Part shown: positions 18,643 to 28,005 of the stretch, piece after piece
Layout: every line of letters starts with the position of its first letter
Numbering within the stretch: position 1 is the stretch's first letter
DNA from: Paracoccaceae bacterium
GTDB taxonomy: Bacteria; Pseudomonadota; Alphaproteobacteria; Rhodobacterales; Rhodobacteraceae
NCBI GenBank assembly: GCA_027045905.1
Contig: JALTZY010000367.1
Location: 1 to 33,046 of the forward strand
DNA length: 33,046 nt
Direction: 5' to 3'
Notes under the pieces: generated by a model
What the model was told of the DNA's origin: nothing
Databases searched by the model: none
The model's input: only the letters and a program-made list of their open reading frames with translations
Position numbers and translations under genes: made by a program

Positions 18643-18673
18643 GGCCTGCGCTCACTTTCAAGGAGAGAGAAAC

Positions 18674-19066
18674 GTGAAAATCGGTGTTCTCGTCAGCGAA
18701 GGCCCCTATACCCACCAGGCGGTGGATTCGGCCTATAACTTCGTGAAAGCGGCGCTTGCCGCCGGCCACGAAGTGCCGCGGGTGTTCTTCTACCATGATG
18801 GCGTCAACGTCTCGACGCGGCTTTCCGTGCCGCCGCAGGACGAGCGCAATATCCAGGAGAACTGGACCAGCCTTGCCAAGGAGCATGGCGTTGACCTGGT
18901 GGTCTGCATCGCTGCCGCCCAGCGGCGTGGCATCCTCGACAAGAATGAGGCCGAGCGCCAGGGAAAGGATGCGGATAACATCGCCGAGGGTTTTCGCATC
19001 TCGGGGCTCGGGCAACTGATCGAAATGGGGATCCAGACCGACCGTCTGGTGACCTTCGGGGACTAG
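18674..19066 (+). CDS. dsrE: Sulfurtransferase subunit DsrE
   Basis: MKIGVLVSEGPYTHQAVDSAYNFVKAALAAGHEVPRVFFYHDGV...; GTG start, SD AGGAGAG; conserved Cys in LVVCIAAAQRRG. Confidence 0.93.
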   Translation: MKIGVLVSEGPYTHQAVDSAYNFVKAALAAGHEVPRVFFYHDGVNVSTRLSVPPQDERNIQENWTSLAKEHGVDLVVCIAAAQRRGILDKNEAERQGKDADNIAEGFRISGLGQLIEMGIQTDRLVTFGD

Positions 19067-19075
19067 GAGGAAGAC

Positions 19076-19483
19076 ATGTCTGACGTGAAGAAATTCCTCT
19101 ATGTGAACCGAAAGGCGCCCTATGGTACCATCTATGCGCTGGAAAGCCTCGAGGTGGTGCTGATCGGTGCAGCTTTTGAGCAGGATGTGGCGCTGGCCTT
19201 CCTCGATGATGGCGTGTTTCAGTTGACCAAAAGCCAGGAAACCGACGGCATCGGGGTGAAGAACTTCTCGCCCACCTTCCGGGCGCTGGGCGATTACGAC
19301 GTGACCCGGCTCTATGTCGAGCGCGAAAGCCTTGAAGAGCGCGGCCTGACCGAGGACGACCTGCAGGAAATCATGTATGAGGACGAGGATGACGATTGGG
19401 CCGAAAAGCCCTCGATCCGCGTCATCAGCCGTGCCGAAATGGCCGACGTGATGGCCGAACAAGATGTCATCCTGAGCTTCTGA
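19076..19483 (+). CDS. dsrF: Sulfurtransferase subunit DsrF
   Basis: MSDVKKFLYVNRKAPYGTIYALESLEVVLIGAAFEQDVALAFLDDGVFQL; DsrEFH order. Confidence 0.93.
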   Translation: MSDVKKFLYVNRKAPYGTIYALESLEVVLIGAAFEQDVALAFLDDGVFQLTKSQETDGIGVKNFSPTFRALGDYDVTRLYVERESLEERGLTEDDLQEIMYEDEDDDWAEKPSIRVISRAEMADVMAEQDVILSF

Positions 19484-19492
19484 GGGGGAAAG

Positions 19493-19801
19493 ATGTCAAC
19501 GCTTCATACGGTAAACAAGTCTCCCTACATGACCCAGTCCCTAGTGTCGTGTCTCAACCACTGCAAGGATGGCGACGCGGTGCTGATGATCGAGGATGGC
19601 ATCTACGGCGGCCTCGCCGGCGGCCAGATGGCGCCCATTGTCGAGGAAATGGGGAAGAAGGTGTCGCTCTATGTGCTCATGCCCGACATGGCTGCGCGCG
19701 GGGTGGACAGCTCCCGCCTGCTTGAGGGTATCGAGGGCGTGGATTACACGGGGTTTGTGGAACTGGTCGCCAAACACGACCGCACACAAGCCTGGCTTTG
19801 A
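19493..19801 (+). CDS. dsrH: Sulfurtransferase subunit DsrH
   Basis: MSTLHTVNKSPYMTQSLVSCLNHCKDGDAVLMIEDGIYGGL; follows dsrF. Confidence 0.92.
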   Translation: MSTLHTVNKSPYMTQSLVSCLNHCKDGDAVLMIEDGIYGGLAGGQMAPIVEEMGKKVSLYVLMPDMAARGVDSSRLLEGIEGVDYTGFVELVAKHDRTQAWL

Positions 19802-19807
19802 AATTGC

Positions 19808-19826
19808 CGCCCTGGATGGCAGGGCG
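19808..19826 (+). other. Hairpin in dsrH-dsrC gap
   Basis: CGCCCTG-GATGG-CAGGGCG, perfect 7-bp stem, 5-nt loop, immediately 5' of the dsrC SD TAGGAGGAAC. Confidence 0.6.
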
Positions 19827-19844
19827 CCTATAGGAGGAACGAAA

Positions 19845-20177
19845 ATGGAATACACTGTCGATGGCAAGACTGTCCCCGCTGACGAAGAGGGCTACATCAT
19901 CAATCTGAGCGACTGGTCGCCGGAGCTGGCCGAGGTGATCGCCAAGTCCGAAGATATCGAAATGGACGAAGAGCGCTGGGAGGTGGTGAACTTCCTGCGT
20001 GATTATTACGACGAATACCAGATCGCCCCGGCGGTTCGCGTGCTGATCAAGGCGCTGAAAAAGTCCATGGGCCCGGAAAAGGGTAACAACAAGTACATGT
20101 ACGAACTGTTCCCCTATGGTCCGGCCAAGCAGGCCTGCAAGATCGCGGGCCTTCCCAAGCCGACCGGCTGCGTCTGA
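19845..20177 (+). CDS. dsrC: DsrC sulfur carrier protein
   Basis: MEYTVDGKTVPADEEGYIINLSDWSPELAEVIAKSEDIEMDEERWEVVNFLRDYYDEYQ...; C-terminal arm ACKIAGLPKPTGCV with both Cys spaced by 10 residues. Track ORF (19596) is too long; SD GGAGG precedes ATG 19845. Confidence 0.96.
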   Translation: MEYTVDGKTVPADEEGYIINLSDWSPELAEVIAKSEDIEMDEERWEVVNFLRDYYDEYQIAPAVRVLIKALKKSMGPEKGNNKYMYELFPYGPAKQACKIAGLPKPTGCV

Positions 20178-20194
20178 TACGATAAGAAGCCCTG

Positions 20195-20221
20195 CCCCGG
20201 TGCCTGGAGGAGGTGCCGGGG
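20195..20221 (+). other. Strong hairpin 17 nt after dsrC stop
   Basis: CCCCGGTGCCT-GGAGG-AGGTGCCGGGG: 11-bp RNA stem (two G-U pairs), 5-nt loop, no T-tract. Confidence 0.75.
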
Positions 20222-20238
20222 TATCGAGAGCCCCAAGA

Positions 20239-20261
20239 GCCTGAAAATGACAACTTCAGGC
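20239..20261 (+). other. Second hairpin upstream of dsrM RBS
   Basis: GCCTGAA-AATGACAAC-TTCAGGC, perfect 7-bp stem, 9-nt loop. Confidence 0.5.
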
Positions 20262-20282
20262 CAGGGAACGGGAGGAGTCCGC

Positions 20283-21005
20283 GTGCTGGGCACGATTTAC
20301 GCATTGCTGTTTTATGTGGCGACCTTGTTGCTGGTTGCGGGTCTGGTTCGCAAGATCTGGGTTTACGCGCGCACCCCGGCGCCACTTAAGATTCCGACCA
20401 CGCCTGCCCCGACCACGCTGGGCGGTGTCGTCCTGCGCATATTCATGGAAGTGGTGTTCTTCCAGAGCCTGTTCAAGTCGAACAAGTGGATCTGGGCGCT
20501 GGGCTGGATGTTTCATATGTCCATGTGGCTGGTCCTGCTGCGCCATGTGCGCTACTTCCAGGAAAATATCTGGTGGATCGTCGAACTGGCGCAGCCCTTT
20601 GGTACCTATGCGGGCTTTACTATGCTGATCGGTCTTGCCGGCCTGCTGGCCCGCCGCTTTCTCGTCAACCGGGTGCGGTATATTTCGGCGCCGTCCGATT
20701 ACCTGATGCTGGTCTTGCTGCTACTGATCGTGGTCACCGGCCTTTCCATGCGCTGGGTCGCGCATACGGACATCGTCATGGTCAAGAGTTACATGACCGG
20801 CCTCCTGCGTTTCCGCATCGGAGAATTGCCCGGTGATTTCAACCTGCTTGCGCATTTGGCGCTGGTTGCGGTGCTGATGATAGTCTTCCCGATTTCCAAA
20901 CTCCTGCATGTGCCGGGCGTCTTCTTCAGCCCGTCGCGCAACCAGGTAGACAATGCGCGTGAGAAGCGCCATCTGGCCCCCTGGGCCGCCGAGCTGGAGA
21001 AGTAG
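20283..21005 (+). CDS. dsrM: DsrM, cytochrome b-like membrane subunit of DsrMKJOP
   Basis: Membrane protein MLGTIYALLFYVATLLLVAGLVRKIW...; GTG 20283 preceded by GGGAGGAG preferred over ATG 20247, which lies in a hairpin loop. Confidence 0.9.
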   Translation: MLGTIYALLFYVATLLLVAGLVRKIWVYARTPAPLKIPTTPAPTTLGGVVLRIFMEVVFFQSLFKSNKWIWALGWMFHMSMWLVLLRHVRYFQENIWWIVELAQPFGTYAGFTMLIGLAGLLARRFLVNRVRYISAPSDYLMLVLLLLIVVTGLSMRWVAHTDIVMVKSYMTGLLRFRIGELPGDFNLLAHLALVAVLMIVFPISKLLHVPGVFFSPSRNQVDNAREKRHLAPWAAELEK

Positions 21006-21007
21006 GC

Positions 21008-22549
21008 ATGGCTGACGGCGACAAGGCAGTACCGGAGCGGGAATTCCCGCTGAAGCTTCCCGAATTCAAATGCGGGGCGATGGAGGGGCTGGAGCCTTTC
21101 CGCGCCGCTCCCGAGCACAACGAGGCGCTGGGTTTCCCCGGCGAGCTTGTGCCCGACTGGAAGGAAAAGGCCATTGCCTATATGGGCGAACTGGCCAGGA
21201 AGAACCGCGCTTTTCAGGTCTACCTGGACATGTGCGTCAAATGCGGCGCCTGCACCGACAAGTGTCACTATTACCTCGGCACCGGCGACCCCAATAACAT
21301 GCCGGTCGCCCGCCAGGATCTGCTGCGCTCGGTCTATCGCCGCTATTACACCTTCGCGGGCAAGTATTTCCCGTGGCTGGTGGGCGCGCGGGATCTGACC
21401 GAAGACGTGCTCAAGGAGTGGTACAGCTACTACCACCAGTGCTCCGAGTGCCGCCGCTGTTCGGTCTTCTGCCCCTACGGCATCGACACCGCCGAGATCA
21501 CCATGGCCGCGCGCGATATTCTCGATCATGTCGGTATCGGCATGAAATATTCCAACGAGATCATCGGCAAGGTGCACAAGGTCGGCAACAATCTCGGCCT
21601 GCCGGGCAAGGCGCTGAAGGCCACCCTCGAGGATCTCGAAGAGGATATCGAGGACGATACTGGCGTCTCGGTCCGACTGCCGCTGGACGAAAAGGGCGCC
21701 GATATCCTGCTGGTCACGCCCTCGGCCGATTTCTTCGCCGAGCCGCATATCGACGGGCTGATCGGCTATGCCAAGGTCTTCCACGAGACCGGTGCTTCCT
21801 GGACGCTCAGCTCCTATGCCTCCGAGGCGGCGAATTTCGGCCTGTTCATCGGCTCCTACGAGAACATGCGCGAAGTGGCGCTGCGTATCCGCAAGGCGGC
21901 CGAGGATCTGGGTGTAAAGCGGATCGTCTTCGGTGAATGCGGTCACGCCTGGCGGGTGGCCTACAGTTTCCTCAACACGCTGGCGGGGCCGTTCGACTTC
22001 CTCGATCAGAATTATCCGATTCCGCAGCATATTCTCGAATACACTTGGGACGCGATCCAGAAGGGTAAGCTGAAATTCGACAAATCGAAAAACGATCATT
22101 ACAGGCTGACCTATCACGACAGCTGTAATGTGGCGCGCGCCAGCCGCATGGGTGACGAACCGGGCGGCCAGTTCGAGATCCCGCGCAACGTGATCAAGGC
22201 CGTCTGCAACCATTTCTACGACATGCCCGAGGAGACCATCCGCGAAGCCACGCTTTGCTGTGGCGGCGGCGGCGGGCTGCTGACGGATGACCTGATGGAC
22301 CTGCGCATCAAGGGCGCAAGCCCTCGCATGACCGCGCTCCAGCAGGTGACGGAAGACCACGGCGTGACCCATATGGCGGCGATCTGCGCCATCTGCAAGA
22401 CACAGTTCTCCAAGGTCATGCCCAAATACGGCTACGAAATGGATTCGATCGTATCGGTACACCAGCTGGTGTCCAACGCGATCATCCTCACGGGCCAGGA
22501 AACGGAAGAAGATGACGCCGACGGCGCGAAAGCGGAGGAACAGCCATGA
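21008..22549 (+). CDS. dsrK: DsrK, HdrD-like iron-sulfur protein
   Basis: 513 aa; CVKCGACTDKCHYYLG, CSECRRCSVFCPYG, CCGGGGGLL. Confidence 0.94.
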   Translation: MADGDKAVPEREFPLKLPEFKCGAMEGLEPFRAAPEHNEALGFPGELVPDWKEKAIAYMGELARKNRAFQVYLDMCVKCGACTDKCHYYLGTGDPNNMPVARQDLLRSVYRRYYTFAGKYFPWLVGARDLTEDVLKEWYSYYHQCSECRRCSVFCPYGIDTAEITMAARDILDHVGIGMKYSNEIIGKVHKVGNNLGLPGKALKATLEDLEEDIEDDTGVSVRLPLDEKGADILLVTPSADFFAEPHIDGLIGYAKVFHETGASWTLSSYASEAANFGLFIGSYENMREVALRIRKAAEDLGVKRIVFGECGHAWRVAYSFLNTLAGPFDFLDQNYPIPQHILEYTWDAIQKGKLKFDKSKNDHYRLTYHDSCNVARASRMGDEPGGQFEIPRNVIKAVCNHFYDMPEETIREATLCCGGGGGLLTDDLMDLRIKGASPRMTALQQVTEDHGVTHMAAICAICKTQFSKVMPKYGYEMDSIVSVHQLVSNAIILTGQETEEDDADGAKAEEQP

Positions 22550-24495
22550 ACGACATGACCCCCAAGGAAAAGCCCACATTTCGGCGTTTCAGGGAAGGTG
22601 AGCGCGCCAGCGACTGGGACCTGGAGGAAAAGATCTTCACCCAGGACAAGTCCTACAAGTGCCCGACTTACATCGCCAAGACCCCGCCGTGCCAGGGCTC
22701 CTGCCCTTCCGGTCACGAGATCCGCGGCTGGCTGGCCATCGCCCGCGGCATGGACAAGCCCGCCGATCCCGACATGCCGTGGCAGGAATACGCCTTCCAG
22801 CGCATGGTTTCGGCCAACCCGTTCCCGGCCACCATGGGCCGGGTCTGCCCCGCCCCCTGCGAGGCCGGCTGCAACCGCAACGAGGTGGATGATTATGTCG
22901 GCATCAATGGCGTCGAGCAATATGTCGGCGACTGGGCCAATGACAATGACGTGAAGATGCCCGAGCCCGGTGCGCCGACCGGCCGCAAGGTCGCGGTGAT
23001 CGGCGGCGGCCCCGCCGGCCTGTCGGCTGCCTACTTCCTGCGCCTCGACGGGCACGAAGTGACCCTCTTCGAGGCCAACGAAGAGCTCGGCGGCATGATG
23101 CGCTACGGTATTCCCGGCTACCGGACGCCGCGCGAGATGCTGGACAAGGAAATCGGCCGCATCATCGACATGGGCGTGGACGTGCACACCAATACCCACG
23201 TCGGTACGGACGTATCACTGGAAGAGATCGATAAGAGCTTCGATGCCGTTTTCTGGGCGCTGGGCGCGCAGAAGGGCCGCCCGCTGCCCATCGAAGGCTG
23301 GGAAGGCACTGAGAACTGCATCGAGGGGATCGAGTTCCTCGACGCCTTCAACAAGGGCTGGGTCTTCGGCACCGCCAAGAAGGTCGTCGTGGTCGGCGGC
23401 GGCGATACCTCCATCGACGTGGCTTCGGTGGCCCGCCGCCTCGGTCACATCACCGAGGTCAAGCCGGCCGAGCACGCTTCCGGTTCGGTGATCGACTTCA
23501 CCGCTTCCGATGCTGCCGGCGCGCTGGTGCGCGAGGGCATTCAGGCTACGCTGACCTCGCTGTTCCCGGTCGAGGAGATGACCGCCGCCGAGCACGAGCG
23601 CGAGGATGCGAAGCGCGAGGGCGTCGAGATCAGAGGCGGGGTCATGCCGCTTGAAGTGCTCAAGGATGAGAACGGCCGCGCCCGTGCCCTGAAGATGTGC
23701 GAATGCACGATGAAGGGCAACGTGCCGGAGCCGATCGAAGGTACCGAATTCGAGCTCGAATGCGACATCATCATCGCCGCCATCGGCCAGTATGGCGACC
23801 TCGAAGGGGTTGAGGAGCTCGACAATGGCCGCGGCTTCATCGACATCGACGGCACCTATGCGGTCAAGGGCCGGGCCAAGCACTTTGCCGGCGGCGATAT
23901 CGTCAAGCCCCACCTGCTGACCACCGCGATCGGCCATGGCCGTATCGCCGCCGAAGCTATCACCGATTATTTCGACGATGGCGAGGTGGAGAAGCGTCCG
24001 AAGGTGGACGTGCATCATTTCAACCTGCTCGAAGAGCTGCGCCGCCGGGGAAAGGAACCTTCGGAATACGACCATACCCAGACCCGGGGCACCAGCGCAT
24101 CTGACTTCGCCATTCACAATTTTGAAGACCGCTCCGACAGCCAGATCATCCCGCATACGGAGCTGTTCAAGGGGCATTTCGAATATGTCCCGCGCGAGGT
24201 GCGCCAGGAGAAGCATATCGAAGGTGACGAGGTGATCGGCAATTTCGAGGAGCGGATCATCGGCTACACCGAGGAGCAGGCGAAGAAGGAAGGCGAACGT
24301 TGCATGTCCTGCGGCATGTGCTTCGAATGCGACAATTGCGTGATCTTCTGCCCGCAGGACGCGGTGCATCGGGTGCCGAAAAAGGACCGTGCCGTCGGGC
24401 GTTATGTCTTTACCGACTATACCCGCTGCATCGGTTGCCATATCTGCTCCGACGTTTGCCCGACGGGCTATATCAAGATGGGTCTTGGGGAGTAA
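22546..24495 (+). CDS. dsrL: DsrL, NAD(P)H:acceptor oxidoreductase (GltD-like flavoprotein with C-terminal ferredoxin domain)
   Basis: 649 aa; VAVIGGGPAGLSAAYFL, VVVVGGGDTSIDVA; C-terminal CMSCGMCFECDNCVIFCP and CIGCHICSDVCP; ATGA overlap with dsrK. Confidence 0.94.
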   Translation: MNDMTPKEKPTFRRFREGERASDWDLEEKIFTQDKSYKCPTYIAKTPPCQGSCPSGHEIRGWLAIARGMDKPADPDMPWQEYAFQRMVSANPFPATMGRVCPAPCEAGCNRNEVDDYVGINGVEQYVGDWANDNDVKMPEPGAPTGRKVAVIGGGPAGLSAAYFLRLDGHEVTLFEANEELGGMMRYGIPGYRTPREMLDKEIGRIIDMGVDVHTNTHVGTDVSLEEIDKSFDAVFWALGAQKGRPLPIEGWEGTENCIEGIEFLDAFNKGWVFGTAKKVVVVGGGDTSIDVASVARRLGHITEVKPAEHASGSVIDFTASDAAGALVREGIQATLTSLFPVEEMTAAEHEREDAKREGVEIRGGVMPLEVLKDENGRARALKMCECTMKGNVPEPIEGTEFELECDIIIAAIGQYGDLEGVEELDNGRGFIDIDGTYAVKGRAKHFAGGDIVKPHLLTTAIGHGRIAAEAITDYFDDGEVEKRPKVDVHHFNLLEELRRRGKEPSEYDHTQTRGTSASDFAIHNFEDRSDSQIIPHTELFKGHFEYVPREVRQEKHIEGDEVIGNFEERIIGYTEEQAKKEGERCMSCGMCFECDNCVIFCPQDAVHRVPKKDRAVGRYVFTDYTRCIGCHICSDVCPTGYIKMGLGE

Positions 24496-24497
24496 CC

Positions 24498-24965
24498 ATG
24501 CGGCTGATCCTGGCATTCTTGGTCCTCCTGGGCCTGTCGTTGCCGCTCCATGCGGATGACCACGAGGGCTTGCCCGCAGTGCCCAAGGCCACGGGTGAGC
24601 CCCATCCCGAGGGCAACGAATACTGGCGCAAGAATCACATGACGCTGCTGCTCCATGATCGCGACCTGACCCTGCGCGAGGGCGAGCGCGAGGATATCCG
24701 GGCTTCCCTGGAGTCATGTTTCGACTGCCATACGGTGAAGGATGAGGCGGGCGAAGCGGTCACGATCGAGGACGAGCGCCATTTCTGCCGGGTATGCCAC
24801 GATTATGCGGCGGTGAAGCCCGATTGCTTCACATGCCATCGCTCCACCCCGTCGGACAATGTGGCGAACCGCCTGATGGCCACGCCCGAAGAGCCCAATT
24901 CCATCGCCGCCTATCTCGAGCGCCTGAAGGCTCTGGAAGCCGATGAATCGGAGGCCAGCCAATGA
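24498..24965 (+). CDS. dsrJ: DsrJ, triheme periplasmic cytochrome c
   Basis: Signal peptide [19 protein letters not shown]; three CxxCH motifs CFDCH, CRVCH, CFTCH. Track start 24300 lies inside dsrL; ATG 24498 used. Confidence 0.93.
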   Translation: MRLILAFLVLLGLSLPLHADDHEGLPAVPKATGEPHPEGNEYWRKNHMTLLLHDRDLTLREGEREDIRASLESCFDCHTVKDEAGEAVTIEDERHFCRVCHDYAAVKPDCFTCHRSTPSDNVANRLMATPEEPNSIAAYLERLKALEADESEASQ

Positions 24966-25711
24966 CCAACCGTGCAGAAATGACCCGCCGCGACATTCTG
25001 AAATCCGGCGCGGCGGTGGCCACTCTCACGCTCGCGCCGGGCGTGACGCTGATGACTTTTGGCGGTTCCGAGGCCAATGCCGCCAGGGCCGATGCCGGCA
25101 AACGCTGGGGGCTTCTGATCGATGCCAACAAATGCGCCGCCGACTGTTCCGCCTGCGTTACTGCCTGCAAGACCGAAAACGGCTGGGGCAATGACGGCGG
25201 CGAGCATTCCGGCCCCGAGACCGAGAGCGCCTGGATCCGCAAGGTCACGCTCAGGGACAAGCATACCGGCCGCCAGGTCAGCGCGCCGGTGATGTGCCAG
25301 CATTGCGAGAGCCCGCCCTGCGTCGATGTCTGCCCTACCGGTGCCTCCATGCAGCGGGTGGACGGGATCGTGCTGGTGGACAAGCATATCTGCATCGGCT
25401 GCCGCTATTGCATGATGGCCTGCCCGTTCAAGGCGCGCTCCTTCGTCCACAGCGACGTGCCCGAGCAGAGCGTGAATGCGCCCCGCGGCAAGGGCGTGGT
25501 CGAAAGCTGTACCCTCTGCGTGCACCGGGTGGACAGGGGCCGTATCCCCGCCTGCGTCGAAGCCTGCGAGGCTTCCGGTAACTCGGCCATCCTGTTTGGC
25601 GACCTGAAAGACCCGGAAAGCCCCATTTCCAGGGCGTTGAAGCAATACTCCTCCATCGCCCTGCGTGCCGACCTCGAGCTCAATCCGGGCGTCCGCTACC
25701 AGAATCTCTGA
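24962..25711 (+). CDS. dsrO: DsrO, Tat-exported periplasmic ferredoxin-like protein
   Basis: [20 protein letters not shown] twin-arginine signal; [46 protein letters not shown] overlap with dsrJ. Confidence 0.94.
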   Translation: MTNRAEMTRRDILKSGAAVATLTLAPGVTLMTFGGSEANAARADAGKRWGLLIDANKCAADCSACVTACKTENGWGNDGGEHSGPETESAWIRKVTLRDKHTGRQVSAPVMCQHCESPPCVDVCPTGASMQRVDGIVLVDKHICIGCRYCMMACPFKARSFVHSDVPEQSVNAPRGKGVVESCTLCVHRVDRGRIPACVEACEASGNSAILFGDLKDPESPISRALKQYSSIALRADLELNPGVRYQNL

Positions 25712-25723
25712 CGGGGAAAGACC

Positions 25724-26911
25724 ATGGAACGCACGATCTACCGCACCATCAAGGCGACCCCCGCCTCCTGGGGCGTGGCCATTTTGCTGGCCGCCATTAT
25801 CGGCGCCGCCGGGCTTGCTGTGCTCACCATCGAGCATTACGGCCACATCATCACCGGCATGAACAACCAGATCGTCTGGGGCCTGCCGCATGTCTTCGCG
25901 ATCTTCCTGATCGTCGCCGCGTCGGGGGTGCTCAATGTGGCCTCGATCTCGTCGGTCTTCGGCAAGAAGGCCTACAAGCCCATGGCCCGCTTCTCGGCGC
26001 TTCTGTCGATCACGGTGCTGCTGGGCGGGCTCGCCATCCTGGTGCTGGACCTCGGCCGGCCTGACCGGCTGATCGTCGCCATGACCAAGTATAACTTCAC
26101 CTCGATCTTTGCCTGGAACATGATTCTGTACAATGGCTTCTTTGCCATTGTCGGGGCCTATCTGGTGGTGCAGATGACCCAGGGGCTTTCGCCTCGGGTG
26201 CACAAGGCCGCCGGCATCGCCGCCTTTACCTGGCGGCTGATCCTGACCACGGGAACCGGCTCGATCTTCGGCTGGCTGGTGGCGCGTCCGGGCTATGACG
26301 CGGCAATCATGGGCCCTCTGTTCATCGCCATGAGCTTTGCCTTCGGGCTTGCCCTGTTCATCCTCGTGACTCTCGCCCTGTTCAGGCTCGACGGGCGCAT
26401 CTTTGGCGACAAGCTGATGCTGCGGCTAGGCAATCTTCTCGGGGTCTTTGTTGCAGTGGTACTGTATTTCACCATCGTTCAGCACCTGACCGCGCTTTAT
26501 GCCGAGGAACATGCGGGTATCGAGCGCTTCATCCTGCTCGACGGCGGGGCTTATACCACGCTGTTCTGGCTGGTGCAGGTGGTGCTGGGCGCGCTGGTGC
26601 CGATGGCGCTGGTTTTCCTGCGCCCGTCGCGAGCATCGACGATCCTCGCGTCGTTCCTGGTGATCCTTGGTGGGCTCGCCCAGATCTATGTGATCGTGAT
26701 CGGCGGGCAGGCCTATCCGCTGCAGATCTTCCCCGGCTACGAGGTGCTTGAGGGTTTCAACGAAGGCGTGGTCAACAGCTACTCGCCCACGATCTACGAG
26801 CTTGCCCTTGGCCTTGGCGGGGTGGCGCTCGCGCTGCTGGCGGCTGGCTTGGGGGCGAAGATCCTGCGGGTTCTGCCCACCAACCTGTCGGATGCGAATT
26901 ACCCCGACTGA
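25724..26911 (+). CDS. dsrP: DsrP, NrfD-like integral membrane subunit
   Basis: 395 aa polytopic membrane protein, follows dsrO. Confidence 0.93.
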   Translation: MERTIYRTIKATPASWGVAILLAAIIGAAGLAVLTIEHYGHIITGMNNQIVWGLPHVFAIFLIVAASGVLNVASISSVFGKKAYKPMARFSALLSITVLLGGLAILVLDLGRPDRLIVAMTKYNFTSIFAWNMILYNGFFAIVGAYLVVQMTQGLSPRVHKAAGIAAFTWRLILTTGTGSIFGWLVARPGYDAAIMGPLFIAMSFAFGLALFILVTLALFRLDGRIFGDKLMLRLGNLLGVFVAVVLYFTIVQHLTALYAEEHAGIERFILLDGGAYTTLFWLVQVVLGALVPMALVFLRPSRASTILASFLVILGGLAQIYVIVIGGQAYPLQIFPGYEVLEGFNEGVVNSYSPTIYELALGLGGVALALLAAGLGAKILRVLPTNLSDANYPD

Positions 26912-26947
26912 GCCGGTTGCGGCACGCACCGATTGCATCTTCTGATC

Positions 26948-26986
26948 CGATATGGGCTATACCTGTCACGGGAATGGCCCATATCG
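26948..26986. promoter_or_regulatory. Perfect 10-bp inverted repeat CGATATGGGC-(19)-GCCCATATCG
   Basis: Lies between dsrP stop (26911) and the preferred ATG (27007) of the next gene; no T-tract. Confidence 0.55.
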
Positions 26987-27006
26987 TCATCAATCCGGGA
27001 GCGCGC

Positions 27007-28005
27007 ATGAAACAACACCCGTTTTCCAAATTCGTCGCCATCCTCGGGCGCGGCAAGACCAAGCAGCGCCACCTGACGCTGGAGGAAAGCCGAGAGGCGA
27101 TGGAGATGCTGCTCTGCGGCGAGGCCGAGCCCGAACAGATCGGCGCTTTTCTCATGCTGCTCAGGCTCAAGGAAGAAGCGCCCGAGGAGATCGCCGGTTT
27201 TGCCATGGGTACCCGGGCGACTTTCAAGCGCCCCGCTGACCTGCCCGCTGTCGATCTCGACTGGTCGTCCTATGCCGGCAAGCGGGTGCAGCTGCCGTGG
27301 TATATCCTGAGCGCGCTGGCGCTGGTGGGGGCCGGCTACAGGGTGCTGATGCACGGCACCGAGGGCCACACGCCCGGCCGTGTCTATACCCGCGAGGTGC
27401 TCGAAAGCCTCGGCGTGCCGATTGCCGACGGCTTCGAGGCGGCGGCGGGGCACATCCGCGCCTCGGGTTTTGCCTATATGCCGCTGGAAGTACTGAGCCC
27501 GCCGCTCAAGCACATGATCAACCTGCGCCCGATCCTCGGCCTGCGCAGCCCGGTGCACAGCTTCACCCGGATGCTGAACCCTTTTGACGCGCCCTCGGTG
27601 GTGGTGGGGATCTTTCATCGCGGATTCATGGATATCCATGCAGGTGCTGCGCGGATCATGGAGATGGAGAGCTTCTCGGTGTTTCGCGGCGATGGCGGCG
27701 AGGCCGAGCGCCGGCCCAACAAGCCGACGCAGGTGTGGAACAGCCTCGGGGCAGAAGAGCCCACAGTCGAGACCTGGCCCGCCCTGCTCGAGGGCCATGC
27801 GCCCAGGGATGAGGAAATGGATATCGCCCGCCTTGCCCGCGTCTGGGAGGGCGAGGCGGATGAATACGGCGAAGCGGCGGTGACCGGCTCCATGGCCATC
27901 GCGCTCAGGACCATGGGCAAGGCCGACAGCATGAAAGAAGCTGATGCAAAGGCGCGCGAGATATGGGCCGCCCGCGACCGCGGCCGCATCCCGGCCAGCG
28001 CCTGA
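27007..28005 (+). CDS. TrpD2/YbiB-like glycosyl/phosphoribosyltransferase family protein (anthranilate phosphoribosyltransferase-related)
   Basis: MKQHPFSKFVAILGRGKTKQRHLTLEESREAMEMLLCGEAEPEQIGAFLMLLRLKEEAPEEIAGF...VLMHGTEGHTPGRVYT; GGGAG upstream of ATG 27007. Track start 26917 crosses the inverted repeat. Confidence 0.8.
   Translation: MKQHPFSKFVAILGRGKTKQRHLTLEESREAMEMLLCGEAEPEQIGAFLMLLRLKEEAPEEIAGFAMGTRATFKRPADLPAVDLDWSSYAGKRVQLPWYILSALALVGAGYRVLMHGTEGHTPGRVYTREVLESLGVPIADGFEAAAGHIRASGFAYMPLEVLSPPLKHMINLRPILGLRSPVHSFTRMLNPFDAPSVVVGIFHRGFMDIHAGAARIMEMESFSVFRGDGGEAERRPNKPTQVWNSLGAEEPTVETWPALLEGHAPRDEEMDIARLARVWEGEADEYGEAAVTGSMAIALRTMGKADSMKEADAKAREIWAARDRGRIPASA

Noticed and set aside
19596-20177. 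193-aa version of DsrC from the ORF track
   Set aside because: The 5' part overlaps dsrH in another frame; the typical DsrC start with SD is at 19845.
20789-22579. 596-aa minus-strand ORF opposite dsrM and dsrK
   Set aside because: Antisense shadow; dsrK Cys motifs and operon overlaps support the + strand.
23215-24717. 500-aa minus-strand ORF opposite dsrL and dsrJ
   Set aside because: Antisense shadow frame with no domain signature.
16210-26911. Locus as a sulfate/sulfite-reducing (reductive) dsr system
   Set aside because: Presence of dsrEFH and dsrL, linkage with tusA-dsrE2 and a SoeA-like gene, and no dsrD seen point to the oxidative direction.
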